Source: Marinobacter persicus (GTDB taxonomy: Bacteria > Pseudomonadota > Gammaproteobacteria > Pseudomonadales > Oleiphilaceae). From it: a stretch of 64,000 nucleotides of DNA. This document shows, in pieces, positions 17,844-28,380 of the stretch (the first letter of the stretch is position 1; the number at the start of each line of letters is the position of its first letter). The position numbers and the translations under genes are program-made. The stretch lies in NCBI RefSeq assembly GCF_900114155.1, contig NZ_FOSC01000005.1:1-64000 (forward strand), given 5' to 3'. The notes below the pieces were generated by a model. The model was not told the DNA's origin, made no database searches, and saw only the letters and a list, made by a program, of their open reading frames with translations.

Positions 17844-17880
17844 GCGCGCCAACTTTGCTGAGGCACTTGTTGTTCAGTAA

Positions 17881-17957
17881 CGGGGTATAGCGCAGTCTGG
17901 TAGCGCGCCTGCTTTGGGAGCAGGATGTCGGGAGTTCGAATCTCTCTACCCCGACCA
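17881..17957 (+). tRNA. tRNA-Pro (anticodon UGG)
   Basis: Acceptor stem CGGGGTA/TACCCCG, D arm with AGCGCAGTCTGGTAGCGC, anticodon arm CCTGC-TTTGGGA-GCAGG (anticodon TGG), T arm with GTTCGAATC, and an encoded CCA end. 77 bases. Confidence 0.97.
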
Positions 17958-17989
17958 ATTTCTGGATATTCAGGTGGGCGAACGGTCAA

Positions 17990-18066
17990 GCGCCCGTAGC
18001 TCAGCTGGATAGAGCATCCGCCTTCTAAGCGGATGGTCGCAGGTTCGAGTCCTGCCGGGCGCGCCA
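17990..18066 (+). tRNA. tRNA-Arg (anticodon UCU)
   Basis: Acceptor stem GCGCCCG/CGGGCGC, anticodon arm CCGCC-TTCTAAG-CGG region with anticodon TCT, T loop GTTCGAGTC and encoded CCA. 77 bases, second in the operon. Confidence 0.97.
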
Positions 18067-18154
18067 TACCCCGTATGGTTTGTACCGGACTCGCTTAAAC
18101 AGCAAAGTTGATAGCAAAATATCAGAGTGTACCGATCGGTGCCTTGTCGATATG

Positions 18155-18230
18155 GTGGACGTAGCTCAGCTGGTAGAGCTCAGGATTGTGACTCCTGCGG
18201 TCGAGGGTTCGAACCCCTTCGTCCACCCCA
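18155..18230 (+). tRNA. tRNA-His (anticodon GUG)
   Basis: Acceptor stem GTGGACG/CGTCCAC with discriminator C at 18227. G18154 is positioned to be the extra G-1 found only in tRNA-His. Anticodon loop ATTGTGACT contains GTG. CCA is encoded. Confidence 0.97.
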
Positions 18231-18283
18231 TTTTCCCCTTCATCCCATTCAGGCACCACGCTTGGCTGTGCGATGAATAGGCT

Positions 18284-18368
18284 GCTCGGGTGGCGAAATT
18301 GGTAGACGCGCCAGATTTAGGTTCTGGTTCCGAGAGGAGTGGGAGTTCGATTCTCCCCCCGAGCACCA
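18284..18368 (+). tRNA. tRNA-Leu (anticodon UAG)
   Basis: An 85-base tRNA with the long variable arm of the leucine class: acceptor GCTCGGG/CCCGAGC, anticodon loop TTTAGGT with anticodon TAG, T loop GTTCGATTC, encoded CCA. It is the last of the four-tRNA cluster. Confidence 0.97.
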
Positions 18369-18606
18369 TTTTCGGTTTCTTTTCTGTGTTCCCCTTTTAA
18401 TTGTCCCGCTCGTCCCCATCATCTGCTTTAGCTTTTTATTGCCAGTGATAAACCGGTGTTCCTGCATTCCGGGTGATTCTCTCCGCAGGGCAAACCGTGA
18501 TAAACTATCGCCTTTTAATTTTGCATCCCTTTGGGGTAAAACGCCTCTTCCGGGATTTTGTTTTAATTTTCATTCACATACAGAATCTGTAATTTGAGGA
18601 TCTTCC

Positions 18607-19911
18607 ATGCAAGTGTCTGTTGAAACGACCTCCAACATCGAACGTCGGATGACGATTGGTGTGCCCGCCCAGGAAATTGACCAGGCGGTCCAGAAACGCC
18701 TGCAGGAAACAGCTCGTACTGTTCGCTTGAACGGCTTCCGTCCTGGCAAGGTGCCCATGAGCGTGGTGAAGCGTCGTTTCGGTGCCAGCGTTCGCCAGGA
18801 AGTGGTTGGCGAGGTTATGCGCGACAACTACATCAAGGCACTGCAGGAGCAGGACATCAATCCGGCGGGCTGGCCGCAGCTTGAGCCGAAAGTGATGGAA
18901 GAAGGCAAGGACCTCGAGTTCGTGGCGACTTTCGAAGTGCTGCCGGAAATCGAGCTGGGCGATCTGAGCAAGATCAATGTCGAGAAGCCGGTGTCCGAAG
19001 TGACTGACAAAGACATCGACAAGATGATCGACAATCTGCGTCGTCAGCAGGCCACCATGAAAGAAGTGAAGCGCAAGTCCAAGAACAAGGACATCGTGAC
19101 CATCGACTTCAAGGGCTATGTTGACGGTGAAGAGTTTGAAGGCGGATCCGCAGAAGGCCATCGCCTGACTCTGGGCTCCGGCCAGATGATCCCGGGCTTC
19201 GAGAAGGCCATCGTGGGTGGCAAGGCTGGTGAAGAATTCCCGATCGAAGTGACTTTCCCGGAAGACTACCAGAGTGAAGATCTGGCGGGTAAAGACGCCA
19301 AGTTCGACATCAAGATCCACAAAGTCGAAGAACCGCAGCTGCCGGAAATGACGCCGGAATTCTTCAAGCAGTTCGGTATCGAAGCCGAAGACGAAGAAAC
19401 CTTCCGCGAGGAAGTGAAAAAGAACATGGAGCGCGAGCTCAAGCAGGCGGTATCCAACAAGGTCAAGAACGACGTGGTTGAAGGCCTGCTGGAAGTGACC
19501 GAGCTGGAAGTGCCGAATGCACTGGTTGACCAGGAAATCGACCGTCTGCGTCAGGACGCGGTGCAGCGTTTCGGTGGCCAGGTGGACTTCCAGCAGTTGC
19601 CGAAGGAAATTTTCCAGGATCAGGCAACCCGTCGCGTGAAGACTGGTCTGCTGTTCCAGGAAGTGGTCAAGGCCAACGACCTGAAAGCCGAGCCGGAGCA
19701 GGTAGACGCGAAGATCCAGGAAATTGCGTCTACGTATGAACAGCCGGAAGAAGTGATTGAGCACTTCAACAACAACGCCGAGCAGAAGGCGCAGATCGAA
19801 TCTGCGGTTCTGGAAGATGCGGTGGTTGACCATGTGCTGGAGCAGGCCAAGGTCAAGGAAAAGAAAATGAAGTACGAGGAAGCGGTTCAGGCCGGTCAGC
19901 CCCAGCGCTGA
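18607..19911 (+). CDS. tig: Trigger factor
   Basis: Trigger factor is the ribosome-bound chaperone that meets nascent chains at the tunnel exit. The 434-residue protein has the ribosome-docking signature GFRPGKVP (residues 43-50), an FKBP-type domain around 158-240 (VTIDFKGYVDGEEFEGG, then MIPGFE), and a helical C-terminal arm domain. A GAGGAT ribosome site precedes ATG 18607. It opens the tig-clpP-clpX-lon order usual in gammaproteobacteria, with its own terminator at 19951-19975. Confidence 0.97.
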   Translation: MQVSVETTSNIERRMTIGVPAQEIDQAVQKRLQETARTVRLNGFRPGKVPMSVVKRRFGASVRQEVVGEVMRDNYIKALQEQDINPAGWPQLEPKVMEEGKDLEFVATFEVLPEIELGDLSKINVEKPVSEVTDKDIDKMIDNLRRQQATMKEVKRKSKNKDIVTIDFKGYVDGEEFEGGSAEGHRLTLGSGQMIPGFEKAIVGGKAGEEFPIEVTFPEDYQSEDLAGKDAKFDIKIHKVEEPQLPEMTPEFFKQFGIEAEDEETFREEVKKNMERELKQAVSNKVKNDVVEGLLEVTELEVPNALVDQEIDRLRQDAVQRFGGQVDFQQLPKEIFQDQATRRVKTGLLFQEVVKANDLKAEPEQVDAKIQEIASTYEQPEEVIEHFNNNAEQKAQIESAVLEDAVVDHVLEQAKVKEKKMKYEEAVQAGQPQR

Positions 19912-19950
19912 TGGTCTCCGGGCATTGACGCCCGGGATCCGTTTTCAGGA

Positions 19951-19975
19951 AACAGCCGGTGTGTCCGGCTGTTTT
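19951..19975 (+). terminator. Terminator between tig and clpP
   Basis: AACAGCCGG-TGTGT-CCGGCTGTT followed by TT then C. The T tract is short, so some readthrough into clpP is likely. Confidence 0.6.
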
Positions 19976-20065
19976 CATCTGGGCTCAGTGGTGGCAAAGT
20001 ACTGAAAAAGTATCTTCACGGCCTCCCGGGCCCCAGACCAATGTCCACGAGGAGTTCAGGCGCAC

Positions 20066-20701
20066 ATGACGCAGAAACCGATTGACGGCCCCACCATGAT
20101 CACCAATTCCGGCCTGGTGCCGATGGTTATCGAGCAAACAGCACGCGGCGAGCGTTCTTTCGATATTTATTCTCGTCTGCTCAAGGAACGGGTAATTTTT
20201 CTGGTAGGCCCGGTCGAGGATCACATGGCCAACCTGGTGGTTGCCCAGCTGCTGTTCCTGGAATCCGAAAACCCGGACAAGGACATTCACCTGTACATTA
20301 ACAGCCCGGGTGGCTCCGTGACTGCCGGTATGTCCATCTACGACACCATGCAGTTTATCAAGCCGGATGTTGCCACCTTGTGCGTGGGCCAGGCGGCCAG
20401 CATGGGCGCGTTCCTGCTTGCCGGTGGCGCGGAAGGCAAGCGGGCCTGCCTGCCGCATTCGCGGGTAATGATTCACCAGCCGCTTGGCGGCTATCAGGGG
20501 CAGGCCACGGACATCGAGATTCACACCCGTGAAATCCTGAAAATCCGTAACACCCTGAATACCCTGTTGGCGCACCATACCGGCCAGGACCTTGAAACCA
20601 TCGCCCGGGATACCGATCGCGACAACTTCATGGATGCCACGCAGGCGAAGGATTACGGGTTGGTAGATACCGTACTTGATAAACGGGTATCGAATACTTA
20701 A
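20066..20701 (+). CDS. clpP: ATP-dependent Clp protease proteolytic subunit
   Basis: ClpP forms the double seven-subunit proteolytic chamber used with ClpX or ClpA. The 211-residue protein has the full triad Ser112 (GQAASMGA), His137 (MIHQPLGG) and Asp186 (RDTDRDNF). The residues before about 14 are likely a propeptide. It precedes clpX on the same strand by 78 bases. Confidence 0.97.
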   Translation: MTQKPIDGPTMITNSGLVPMVIEQTARGERSFDIYSRLLKERVIFLVGPVEDHMANLVVAQLLFLESENPDKDIHLYINSPGGSVTAGMSIYDTMQFIKPDVATLCVGQAASMGAFLLAGGAEGKRACLPHSRVMIHQPLGGYQGQATDIEIHTREILKIRNTLNTLLAHHTGQDLETIARDTDRDNFMDATQAKDYGLVDTVLDKRVSNT

Positions 20702-20779
20702 TACTGAAAATCATCGCACCATTCCTGGCCGGCATGAATTTTTAATCAGGGCCGGCCAATGAAGAACAGAGGTATTTCA

Positions 20780-22063
20780 ATGGCAGATGAAAGAAACGGC
20801 AGCGGCGACGATAACGGCAAGTTGCTGTACTGCTCGTTTTGTGGAAAGAGCCAGCATGAAGTCCGTAAGCTCATTGCAGGGCCCTCGGTGTTCATCTGCG
20901 ACGAGTGTGTCGACCTGTGCAATGACATTATTCGCGAGGAAATCCAGGAAAGCGCTCAGGAAGAGGCCAGTGATCGTCTGCCGACACCAGCCGAAATCCG
21001 CGACACCCTGAACGAATATGTTATTGGCCAGGACCGCGCCAAGATCGTGTTGTCGGTTGCCGTGTACAATCACTACAAGCGATTGCGTTACGGTGAGGGC
21101 AAAACCGATGTGGAGCTCGGCAAGAGTAACATTCTGCTGATTGGTCCCACCGGTAGCGGTAAGACCCTGCTCGCCGAGACCCTGGCGCGCATGCTCAATG
21201 TGCCGTTTACCATTGCCGATGCCACCACGCTGACCGAAGCGGGTTACGTGGGTGAGGATGTTGAAAACATCATCCAGAAGCTGCTGCAGAAATGCGATTA
21301 TGATGTCGACAAGGCCCAGCGTGGCATTGTCTACATTGACGAAATCGACAAGATTTCACGCAAATCCGACAATCCGTCCATCACCCGTGATGTGTCTGGT
21401 GAGGGTGTGCAGCAGGCATTGCTGAAGCTGATCGAGGGCACGGTGGCGTCAGTTCCGCCACAGGGTGGTCGCAAACACCCGCAGCAGGAGTTCCTGCAGG
21501 TGGACACCACCAATATGTTGTTCATTTGTGGCGGCGCCTTCGCTGGCCTGGAGAAGGTCATTCAGGAGCGCTCCGACCGCAGTTCCATTGGCTTCTCGGC
21601 CACGGTCAAGAGCCAGGATGACAGCAAGAGCATTGGCGATATTGTTCAGCACGTGGAAACCGAGGATCTGGTTAAGTTCGGCCTGATACCGGAATTTGTC
21701 GGTCGCCTGCCGGTGGTGGCAACACTGACCGAGCTGGACGAAGCGGCTCTGGTCCAGATACTGACCGAACCCAAGAATGCGCTGACCAAACAGTATCAAC
21801 AGCTGTTTGATATGGAAGGCGTGGAACTGGATTTCCGTGAAGAAGCATTGCGAGCCGTGGCACGCAAGGCGATGGAGCGGAAAACCGGCGCCCGTGGTTT
21901 GCGTTCGATTATGGAAGGCACCTTGCTGGACACCATGTACCAGATTCCGTCTGAACCGGATGTGACCAAGGTGGTGATTGACGAGAGCGTCATTCGGGGC
22001 GAATCCGAGCCGTTCAAGATCTACGCCAACAACGATCACGCCAAAGCGGTTCCGGATGACTGA
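20780..22063 (+). CDS. clpX: ATP-dependent Clp protease ATP-binding subunit ClpX
   Basis: ClpX is the AAA+ unfoldase that feeds ClpP. The 427-residue protein has the N-terminal C4 zinc-binding domain (Cys18, Cys21, Cys40, Cys43), Walker A GPTGSGKT near residue 120, the pore loop GYVGED, Walker B VYIDEID, and the [11 protein letters not shown]lpP-docking region. I start at ATG 20780 (MADERNGS), seven bases after GAGG. The ATG at 20759 has no good ribosome site. A terminator follows the gene. Confidence 0.96.
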   Translation: MADERNGSGDDNGKLLYCSFCGKSQHEVRKLIAGPSVFICDECVDLCNDIIREEIQESAQEEASDRLPTPAEIRDTLNEYVIGQDRAKIVLSVAVYNHYKRLRYGEGKTDVELGKSNILLIGPTGSGKTLLAETLARMLNVPFTIADATTLTEAGYVGEDVENIIQKLLQKCDYDVDKAQRGIVYIDEIDKISRKSDNPSITRDVSGEGVQQALLKLIEGTVASVPPQGGRKHPQQEFLQVDTTNMLFICGGAFAGLEKVIQERSDRSSIGFSATVKSQDDSKSIGDIVQHVETEDLVKFGLIPEFVGRLPVVATLTELDEAALVQILTEPKNALTKQYQQLFDMEGVELDFREEALRAVARKAMERKTGARGLRSIMEGTLLDTMYQIPSEPDVTKVVIDESVIRGESEPFKIYANNDHAKAVPDD

Positions 22064-22089
22064 TTTCAATCCGGAATGAGCGTGATCAG

Positions 22090-22114
22090 AAAAGGGGCGG
22101 CAACGCCCCTTTTT
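22090..22114 (+). terminator. Intrinsic terminator of clpX
   Basis: AAAAGGGGCG-GCAA-CGCCCC followed by five T. Confidence 0.9.
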
Positions 22115-22227
22115 GTTGTGACACCTGAAATGACCCTCCCGATTTTCCTGTCTCAGACGATTGCAATTTTTGTCAGCGCCCCAACAAAGGGTGATATGCT
22201 CAACGAAAGACCGTCAGAGGATTTCCT

Positions 22228-24645
22228 ATGACCCGTACACCTGAACAACCCGTGCACGAATACCCGCTGTTGCCCCTGCGCGACGTGGTGGTGTTCCCGC
22301 ACATGGTGGTGCCGCTGTTTGTGGGCCGCGACAAATCCATCCAGGCGCTGGAAGCCGCGATGGAGGGCAGCAAGGAGATTCTGCTGGTCGCCCAGAAAGA
22401 CCCGGCCACCGATGAGCCGGGCCCGAAAGATGTTTTCTCCATGGGTACACTGGCCACGGTACTGCAGATGTTGCGGTTGCCGGACGGTACCGTGAAAGTG
22501 CTGGTGGAAGGCAATGCCCGGGCCAGTATTGATGAGATCGAGGAAGGGGAGTACCTGACTTCCCGGGCGGTGGTGCTGGATGACGAGCCGCTTCAGGAGC
22601 AGGAGGAAGAGGTACTGACCCGCACATTGATGGATGAGTTCGAGAAGTACGTGAAGCTCTCGAAAAAAGTCCCGTCGGAGGTCTCCAACGCGTTGACCGG
22701 CATTGAAGAGCTGGATCGCCTGGTGGACACCATGGCCTCGCACCTGGAAATGCGTATTCCCGAAAAGCAGGAACTGCTGGAAGCGATGGATCTGCGTACC
22801 CGGGTGGACCTGCTGATGGGCAAGCTCGACGGCGAGATTGACCTGATCGAGGTGGAAAAGCGCATCCGTGGCCGCGTGAAGAAGCAGATGGAGCGCAGCC
22901 AGCGCGAGTACTACCTGAACGAACAGATGAAGGCTATCCAGAAGGAAATGGGTAACCTGGGCGAAGGCAGTAACGACTTCGAAGAGCTGGAGCAGAAGCT
23001 TGAGGAAGCCAAGCTGCCCGAAGAAGCCAAAAAGAAAACCGAGGCGGAACTGAACAAGCTGAAAATGATGTCTCCCATGTCCGCCGAAGCCACGGTGGTC
23101 AGGGGCTACATTGACTGGATGCTGTCCATTCCGTGGAAGAAGCGCAGCCGAGTCCGGCACGATCTGGACAAGGCGCGGGAGATCCTCGACGAAGACCACT
23201 ACGGTCTGGACGAGGTCAAAACCCGCATCCTCGAATACCTGGCGGTTCAGAGCCGGGTGAAGAAGATCAAGGGGCCGGTGCTCTGTCTGGTTGGCCCTCC
23301 TGGTGTGGGTAAAACCTCCCTGGGCCAGTCCATCGCACGGGCCACCAACCGCAAATACACCCGCATGGCCCTGGGTGGCGTGCGCGATGAAGCGGAAATC
23401 CGGGGTCACCGTAAAACCTATATCGGTGCTTTGCCGGGCAAGCTGATTCAGAAACTGTCCAAGGTGGGCGTGAAAAACCCGCTGTTCCTGTTTGATGAAA
23501 TCGACAAGATGGGCATGGATCATCGGGGCGATCCGGCTTCCGCCTTGCTGGAAGTGCTGGACCCTGAGCAGAACCACACCTTCAACGATCATTATCTGGA
23601 AGTGGATTATGATCTTTCGGACGTGATGTTCGTGTGTACTTCCAACTCCATGAACATCCCGCCGGCCTTGCTGGACCGGATGGAGATTATCCGTATTCCG
23701 GGTTATACCGAAGACGAGAAGGTGAACATCGCCCTGCGTTACCTGCTGCCCAAGCAGATCAAGGCCAACGGCCTGCGCAAGGACGAGCTGGAGATGCCGG
23801 AAAGCACCGTGCGTGACCTGATTCGCTACTACACACGGGAAGCCGGTGTGCGGGGCCTGGAGCGCGAGATCGCCAAGATCTGCCGCAAGGTGGTGCGTGA
23901 GAACGTGGAGAAGAAAGAGCAGTCCACACTGGTGCTCAAGCCCGAGATGCTGGAAGACTATTCCGGTGTTAAGCGCTTCAACTTCGGCCTGGCGGAAGAA
24001 AAGAACCAGATCGGGCAGGTAACCGGTCTGGCCTGGACCTCGGTGGGTGGTGAGCTGCTGACCATCGAGGCGGCACTGACCCCGGGCAAGGGCCGGGTGG
24101 TGAAAACCGGTTCGCTGGGTGATGTCATGCAGGAGTCCATCCAGACCGCCCTGACGGTGGTGCGTAGCCGGGCCGCTGGCCTGGGTATTGCCGATGATTT
24201 CCATGAAAAGCATGACCTGCACATCCACGTACCGGAGGGTGCGACCCCGAAAGATGGCCCGAGTGCCGGTATTGGCATGTGTACCGCTCTGGTTTCGGCC
24301 TTGACCCGGATTCCCATCCGGGCAGACGTGGCCATGACCGGTGAAATCACCTTGCGTGGTCGCGTTCTGGCCATTGGCGGGCTCAAGGAGAAGCTGCTGG
24401 CGGCCCACCGTGGCGGCATCAAGACCGTTCTGATTCCGGATGAAAATGTTCGTGATCTCAAGGAGATACCGGCGAACGTCAAGGAGTCGCTGGAAATACG
24501 GCCAGTGAAGTGGATTGACGAGGTGTTGGATATCGCACTGGAATATCCCCCCGAGCCAAGCGCGGTGGAAGCGGCTTCGGATTCCGGCTCTTCCAAACCC
24601 GGTGACGAGTCCACAGATGCGGCAGAGCGCATAAATACGCACTGA
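22228..24645 (+). CDS. lon: Lon protease
   Basis: Lon is the ATP-dependent protease for misfolded and regulatory proteins. The 805-residue LonA-type protein has the N-terminal substrate domain ([20 protein letters not shown]), Walker A GPPGVGKT with Lys362, Walker [11 protein letters not shown], and the Ser679/Lys722 catalytic dyad (DGPSAGIGM and GGLKEKL). The tail after about 780 is acidic and low in complexity. GAGGA lies just before ATG 22228. I found no convincing heat-shock promoter in the 164 bases upstream. Confidence 0.97.
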   Translation: MTRTPEQPVHEYPLLPLRDVVVFPHMVVPLFVGRDKSIQALEAAMEGSKEILLVAQKDPATDEPGPKDVFSMGTLATVLQMLRLPDGTVKVLVEGNARASIDEIEEGEYLTSRAVVLDDEPLQEQEEEVLTRTLMDEFEKYVKLSKKVPSEVSNALTGIEELDRLVDTMASHLEMRIPEKQELLEAMDLRTRVDLLMGKLDGEIDLIEVEKRIRGRVKKQMERSQREYYLNEQMKAIQKEMGNLGEGSNDFEELEQKLEEAKLPEEAKKKTEAELNKLKMMSPMSAEATVVRGYIDWMLSIPWKKRSRVRHDLDKAREILDEDHYGLDEVKTRILEYLAVQSRVKKIKGPVLCLVGPPGVGKTSLGQSIARATNRKYTRMALGGVRDEAEIRGHRKTYIGALPGKLIQKLSKVGVKNPLFLFDEIDKMGMDHRGDPASALLEVLDPEQNHTFNDHYLEVDYDLSDVMFVCTSNSMNIPPALLDRMEIIRIPGYTEDEKVNIALRYLLPKQIKANGLRKDELEMPESTVRDLIRYYTREAGVRGLEREIAKICRKVVRENVEKKEQSTLVLKPEMLEDYSGVKRFNFGLAEEKNQIGQVTGLAWTSVGGELLTIEAALTPGKGRVVKTGSLGDVMQESIQTALTVVRSRAAGLGIADDFHEKHDLHIHVPEGATPKDGPSAGIGMCTALVSALTRIPIRADVAMTGEITLRGRVLAIGGLKEKLLAAHRGGIKTVLIPDENVRDLKEIPANVKESLEIRPVKWIDEVLDIALEYPPEPSAVEAASDSGSSKPGDESTDAAERINTH

Positions 24646-24660
24646 TACCACCGCCAATTG

Positions 24661-24690
24661 TTGACATGCCTGAGAGCCCGTTGGTATAAC
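24661..24690 (+). promoter_or_regulatory. Promoter of hupB
   Basis: A perfect TTGACA (24661-24666), 18 bases, TATAAC (24685-24690). A leader of about 190 bases follows before the hupB start. Confidence 0.7.
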
Positions 24691-24882
24691 TGTTTCGCCG
24701 TGAAACAGCCAGTACCAAGGGCTCCCGCGCATTTTGTGCCTATTCCGATCACCGGTGCTCAGCCGAAAGGAATAAGAAAACAGAAGAATGGAATTCTCCG
24801 ACCGCTTATGCGATAGTCGAGAACGTCCGCGAAAAATAATCCGACCCATAACATCTTCAACCTGAAATCGAAGGGGTTTAGT

Positions 24883-25155
24883 GTGAACAAGTCCGAACTT
24901 ATCGATGCCATTGCCGAGTCTGCCGACATTTCCAAAGCCGCCGCTGGTCGCGCTCTGGATGCCATGACCGACTCAATCACCGGTGCTCTGAAAGAAGGCG
25001 ATCAGGTAACCCTGATTGGCTTTGGTACCTTTTCTGTAAAAGAGCGTGCTGCCCGCACCGGTCGCAACCCGCAGACCGGCGCAGAAATCCAGATTCCGGC
25101 TTCCAAAGTGCCGGGATTCAAGGCAGGCAAGGCCCTGAAAGACGCCGTTAAGTAA
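24883..25155 (+). CDS. hupB: DNA-binding protein HU
   Basis: The 90-residue histone-like protein bends DNA as a dimer and shapes the nucleoid. It has the HU helices ([21 protein letters not shown]), the beta arm with the signature [18 protein letters not shown], and the closing [16 protein letters not shown]. It starts with GTG at 24883, set by AAGGGG seven bases upstream. Its place after lon marks it as the HupB-type gene. A terminator follows. Confidence 0.95.
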   Translation: MNKSELIDAIAESADISKAAAGRALDAMTDSITGALKEGDQVTLIGFGTFSVKERAARTGRNPQTGAEIQIPASKVPGFKAGKALKDAVK

Positions 25156-25200
25156 AGGCTCTTTGACAGTTCTCTTCAGCGGGGGCTGTTGCAGGAATTC

Positions 25201-25232
25201 AAGGCGCATACCGTAACCGGGTGCGCCTTTTT
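25201..25232 (+). terminator. Intrinsic terminator of hupB
   Basis: AAGGCGCA pairs with TGCGCCTT across a 13-base loop, followed by a T run. Confidence 0.8.
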
Positions 25233-25294
25233 GCGTTACATAGACGCCACCCCTGGAACGCCTCCAGGACCTTGAACAGGAATTCGGGAACAAC

Positions 25295-27139
25295 ATGCTT
25301 CAAGATATTCGGGCGAACGCCCAAGGTACCATTGCCAAGATTATCGTTGGCCTTCTGATTATCTCGCTGTCGATCTGGGGGATGGACGCCATTATTGGCG
25401 GCTTCTCCGGAGAGCCCTCCGTGGCATCGGTGAACGGTAACGACATCACGGAGCGTGAATTCCTGCGCACGGTTCAGATGGAAAGCCAGCAGCGTTTGCA
25501 GCAAATGGACAATCCCGATCCGTCTCTGCTGGATGATGACCAGATCCGCCAGGATGTCCTGGAGGGGCTGATTATTGAAGCCGTCCTGGCCCAGGACGCG
25601 CAGAATCAGGGCCTGGAGCTGACCGAGCAGGATATTGATGCACTGATCACCCAGATGCCTCAATTCCAGGTTGACGGACAGTTCAATCGTGATCGCTTCG
25701 TATCGGCCGTTCGCAATGCCGGTATGGGTGTCGCGGAATTCCGGGAAATGATGCGCAAGAGCTATGTCGTGAATCAGATTCGCACGGCTATTGCCCAGAG
25801 CGCGCTGGTTGCGCCCCAGAATGCCGAGCAGTTGCTGGCGATTCAGGATCAGACCCGTGATTTCCGGATTCTGACGGTCTCTGCGGATAGCGTTGCCGAC
25901 GACGTCGAGGTCACCGAAGCCGACATCGAAAGTTATTATCAGGAGCATCGCGATGAATTCCGTTTGCCGGAACAGATCGATGCTGCCTACATCACCCTGT
26001 CCCAGGAGGCGCTGGCCAAGGCCGTGGATGTCTCAGAGGCAGAGGTTCGCGAGTACTATAACCAGCAGGCCGAGGAGTACGCCCGTGAAGAACGCCGCGC
26101 TTCCCATATCCTGATCGAGGCCGGTGACCAGGCGGACGAAACCATCACTACCATCCAGCAGCGTCTGGAGGAGGGTGATTCTTTTGCGGAGTTGGCGGAA
26201 GAGTATTCCACCGATACCGTTTCGGCCCGTGAAGGCGGTGATCTGGGCTTCGCCGGTCGTGGCGTGTTTGACGAAACGTTTGAAAACGCGCTGTTTGAAC
26301 TTGAACAGGGTGAGGTGTCGGGACCGGTGGAAACCGCGTTTGGCGTGCATCTGATCAAGCTTGAAGAGATTCGTCGTACCGATCCGCCCTCCTTCGATGA
26401 CCTCAAAGAAGAGCTTCGGCGGGAACTGGCGCGCTCAAAAGCCAAAGACCGCTTCGCCGAAGCCCGGTCACAGCTGGCGGATGCCGCCTATGCGGCAGAC
26501 GACCTGCAAGGCCCCGCGGAGGAACTCGGGCTGCAGGTGCAGACGGTTGACGGAGTGACCCGTGACGGCGGTCCGGAGCCATTTGACCATGCCGGTCTGG
26601 TTCGTCAGCTCTATTCCGACGATGTGCTGGAAGGTGGTTACAACACCGAACTGGTGGACGTGGCCGACAATGTGTCTGTTGTCGCCCGAGTGCGCGAGTA
26701 TCAGGAACCCAAGCAGCAGGAGCTGGCGGAAGTTCGCGAGGAAATTCGCGACATTGTAAGGGCACGGAAAGTGCGTGAGGCGCTGTCCGAACGGGCGCAG
26801 GTACTCGCCGATCGTGTTGAGGCCGGTGAGCAACCGATGGAGGACCAGTGGCAGCGCTTTGAAGATCAGGGGCGTAGTGGTATCCAGCTGGATACCAGCG
26901 TGGTGCAGAAGGTGTTTTCCATGAAGCGGCCGGAACAGGGTGAGTCGGTGGTTGATACTGCCGTAACCGACAGTCAGGCAACCGTAATTGCCCTGGAAGC
27001 GGTAAATCAGCCAGAGGTCGAGCGGGATGACCAGCAGTACCGCCAGCTAAGGGACTTTCTGGCACAAATGGAAGGCCAGCGTGAGTATCAGGCGTACCAG
27101 CAGTATCTGCGGGACAACGCCGAAATCGAGCGTAACTGA
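25295..27139 (+). CDS. ppiD: Periplasmic chaperone / peptidyl-prolyl isomerase PpiD
   Basis: PpiD is anchored in the inner membrane near the Sec translocon and helps proteins leaving it. The 614-residue protein has one membrane anchor at about residues 14-35 (IAKIIVGLLIISLSIWG), a SurA-like N-terminal domain (VNGNDITEREF), and a parvulin domain at about 265-358 (ASHILIEAG, DLGFAGRGVF, VETAFGVHLIKL), then a helical C-terminal part. It follows hupB as in many gammaproteobacteria and has its own terminator. Confidence 0.95.
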   Translation: MLQDIRANAQGTIAKIIVGLLIISLSIWGMDAIIGGFSGEPSVASVNGNDITEREFLRTVQMESQQRLQQMDNPDPSLLDDDQIRQDVLEGLIIEAVLAQDAQNQGLELTEQDIDALITQMPQFQVDGQFNRDRFVSAVRNAGMGVAEFREMMRKSYVVNQIRTAIAQSALVAPQNAEQLLAIQDQTRDFRILTVSADSVADDVEVTEADIESYYQEHRDEFRLPEQIDAAYITLSQEALAKAVDVSEAEVREYYNQQAEEYAREERRASHILIEAGDQADETITTIQQRLEEGDSFAELAEEYSTDTVSAREGGDLGFAGRGVFDETFENALFELEQGEVSGPVETAFGVHLIKLEEIRRTDPPSFDDLKEELRRELARSKAKDRFAEARSQLADAAYAADDLQGPAEELGLQVQTVDGVTRDGGPEPFDHAGLVRQLYSDDVLEGGYNTELVDVADNVSVVARVREYQEPKQQELAEVREEIRDIVRARKVREALSERAQVLADRVEAGEQPMEDQWQRFEDQGRSGIQLDTSVVQKVFSMKRPEQGESVVDTAVTDSQATVIALEAVNQPEVERDDQQYRQLRDFLAQMEGQREYQAYQQYLRDNAEIERN

Positions 27140-27172
27140 TTACCGGCCATACCAGGCTAATCACCGTGAAAC

Positions 27173-27206
27173 AAAAAAGGGTGCCCGATGCAGGCACCCT
27201 TTTTTT
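27173..27206 (+). terminator. Intrinsic terminator of ppiD
   Basis: AGGGTGCC-CGATGCA-GGCACCCT with six A before and seven T after. It also suits transcription from hexR on the other strand. Confidence 0.92.
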
Positions 27207-27290
27207 ATGCAAGTTCGAGTTCTGTGCGAGTCCGAAGCCCCATGGAGGGCTGAGTGTTTGTCCCTCGCGGCCAGCGGCTGCCGGGTGTGG

Positions 27291-28163
27291 TTATTGCAAG
27301 GGAAAGCGGGTGGGCTTCAGGCTTTCCTTGATTTTGCGCAGGTGCTCGAGAAAATCCGGCCCGCGTTTGAGTGTGACTCCGGTGGCCAGCACATCAATGA
27401 CGGCCAGTTGAATAATGCGCGAGGTCATGGGCATATAGACCTCGGTATCTTCCGGGGCGGTCACTCCGAGCACCGCCGTACAGGCTTCAGCCAGGGGCGA
27501 ATCCGGGTTGGTGATGCCGATTACCGTGGCGCCGTTACTGCGGGCCAGGTGGGCGATCTCAACGGTTTCCCGGGTGCGGCCGGTGTAGGAGATCAGCACA
27601 ATCGCATCCCCCACGCTGGCGCCCGCCGCCAGCATGCGCTGCATGAGCGTGTCATCGTAGAACGACACCGGGATGTTGAAGCGGAAAAACTTGTGCTGGG
27701 CATCCATGGCCACAGAGGCGGAACCGCCGGTACCGAAAAAGCTGATCTGTTTGGCCTGGATGAGGTAATCAACCACCGTGGCAATCGCTTCCGGGTCCAG
27801 TGACTGGCGGGCCTTGTCCAGGCTGGCGATGGTGGTCAACATGATTTTATCGGTAAATTCAGCGGCGGTGTCATCCGGCTCAATGTTCTGCCCCACGTAG
27901 GGTGTGCCGGTGGCAATGCTCTGGGCCAGGCGTATCTTGAAGTCGGGGAAGCCGGTGGCGGAGAAGCCACGGCAGAACCGGTTCACCGTTGGCTCGCTGA
28001 CATCGGCGGCCCGGGCCAGGGCCGCGATACTGTACCGGGTGGCGGCACTGGGGTCCCTGAGAATGGCCTCGGCCACCTTGCGTTCGGATTTGTTCAGGCG
28101 CGGCAGTCGCTCCTGAATCTGATCGATCAGGTTATCGTCTCTGCGGCCGGTGTGATCCACCAT
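27291..28163 (-). CDS. hexR: HexR, RpiR-family regulator of sugar metabolism
   Basis: HexR represses Entner-Doudoroff and glucose-6-phosphate genes and releases DNA on binding 2-keto-3-deoxy-6-phosphogluconate. The 290-residue protein has the RpiR N-terminal helix-turn-helix ([15 protein letters not shown], then [13 protein letters not shown]) and a C-terminal SIS sugar-phosphate domain ([31 protein letters not shown]). It is divergent from zwf-pgl-eda, the expected target. Function rests on family and this arrangement. Confidence 0.93.
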   Translation of the reverse strand: MVDHTGRRDDNLIDQIQERLPRLNKSERKVAEAILRDPSAATRYSIAALARAADVSEPTVNRFCRGFSATGFPDFKIRLAQSIATGTPYVGQNIEPDDTAAEFTDKIMLTTIASLDKARQSLDPEAIATVVDYLIQAKQISFFGTGGSASVAMDAQHKFFRFNIPVSFYDDTLMQRMLAAGASVGDAIVLISYTGRTRETVEIAHLARSNGATVIGITNPDSPLAEACTAVLGVTAPEDTEVYMPMTSRIIQLAVIDVLATGVTLKRGPDFLEHLRKIKESLKPTRFPLQ

Positions 28164-28230
28164 GAGGCGTGAACTCCTGTTATGTTGTACTCACGTAGGA
28201 ACAGTATACCTTGTTGAGGGTGTCCTTTGG

Positions 28231-28305
28231 GTAGTAAAACCATCAAATGTTGGTTGTTGCTCTCAGATAATGAGAATTCCGGAAAAAATTTAGCTAAAGT
28301 TACAA
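28231..28305 (+). promoter_or_regulatory. Candidate HexR operators between hexR and zwf
   Basis: GTAGTAAAAC (28231-28240) and AAGTTACAACA (within 28297-28307) each resemble a half of the TGTARTTWWTYACA-type HexR site known from related bacteria. Neither is a full palindrome, so this is tentative. Confidence 0.35.
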
Positions 28306-28380
28306 CATGAGCAGTGGCGTGACGGGCACCACACAGGATCCCAAGGTCACCGGCTCCGTTGGCACAACAGAGGGAAAACC

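Noticed and set aside
18369..18606. Defined promoter for tig in the 238 bases after the tRNA cluster
   Set aside because: Candidate TAAACT (18501-18506) has no acceptable -35; nothing else in the gap is convincing.
20002..20036. Heat-shock (sigma-32) promoter for clpP from CTGAAAA and a C-rich block
   Set aside because: Spacing is either too long for CCCCAG or the -10 match (CCTCCC) is poor.
22153..24849. Very long minus-strand open frame opposite lon, and similar ones opposite glnS (11181-12674), glcB (14331-16676) and tig
   Set aside because: They are antisense shadows in GC-rich genes; the encoded sequences are rich in His, Val and Gly with no recognisable domain, and the + strand genes are certain.
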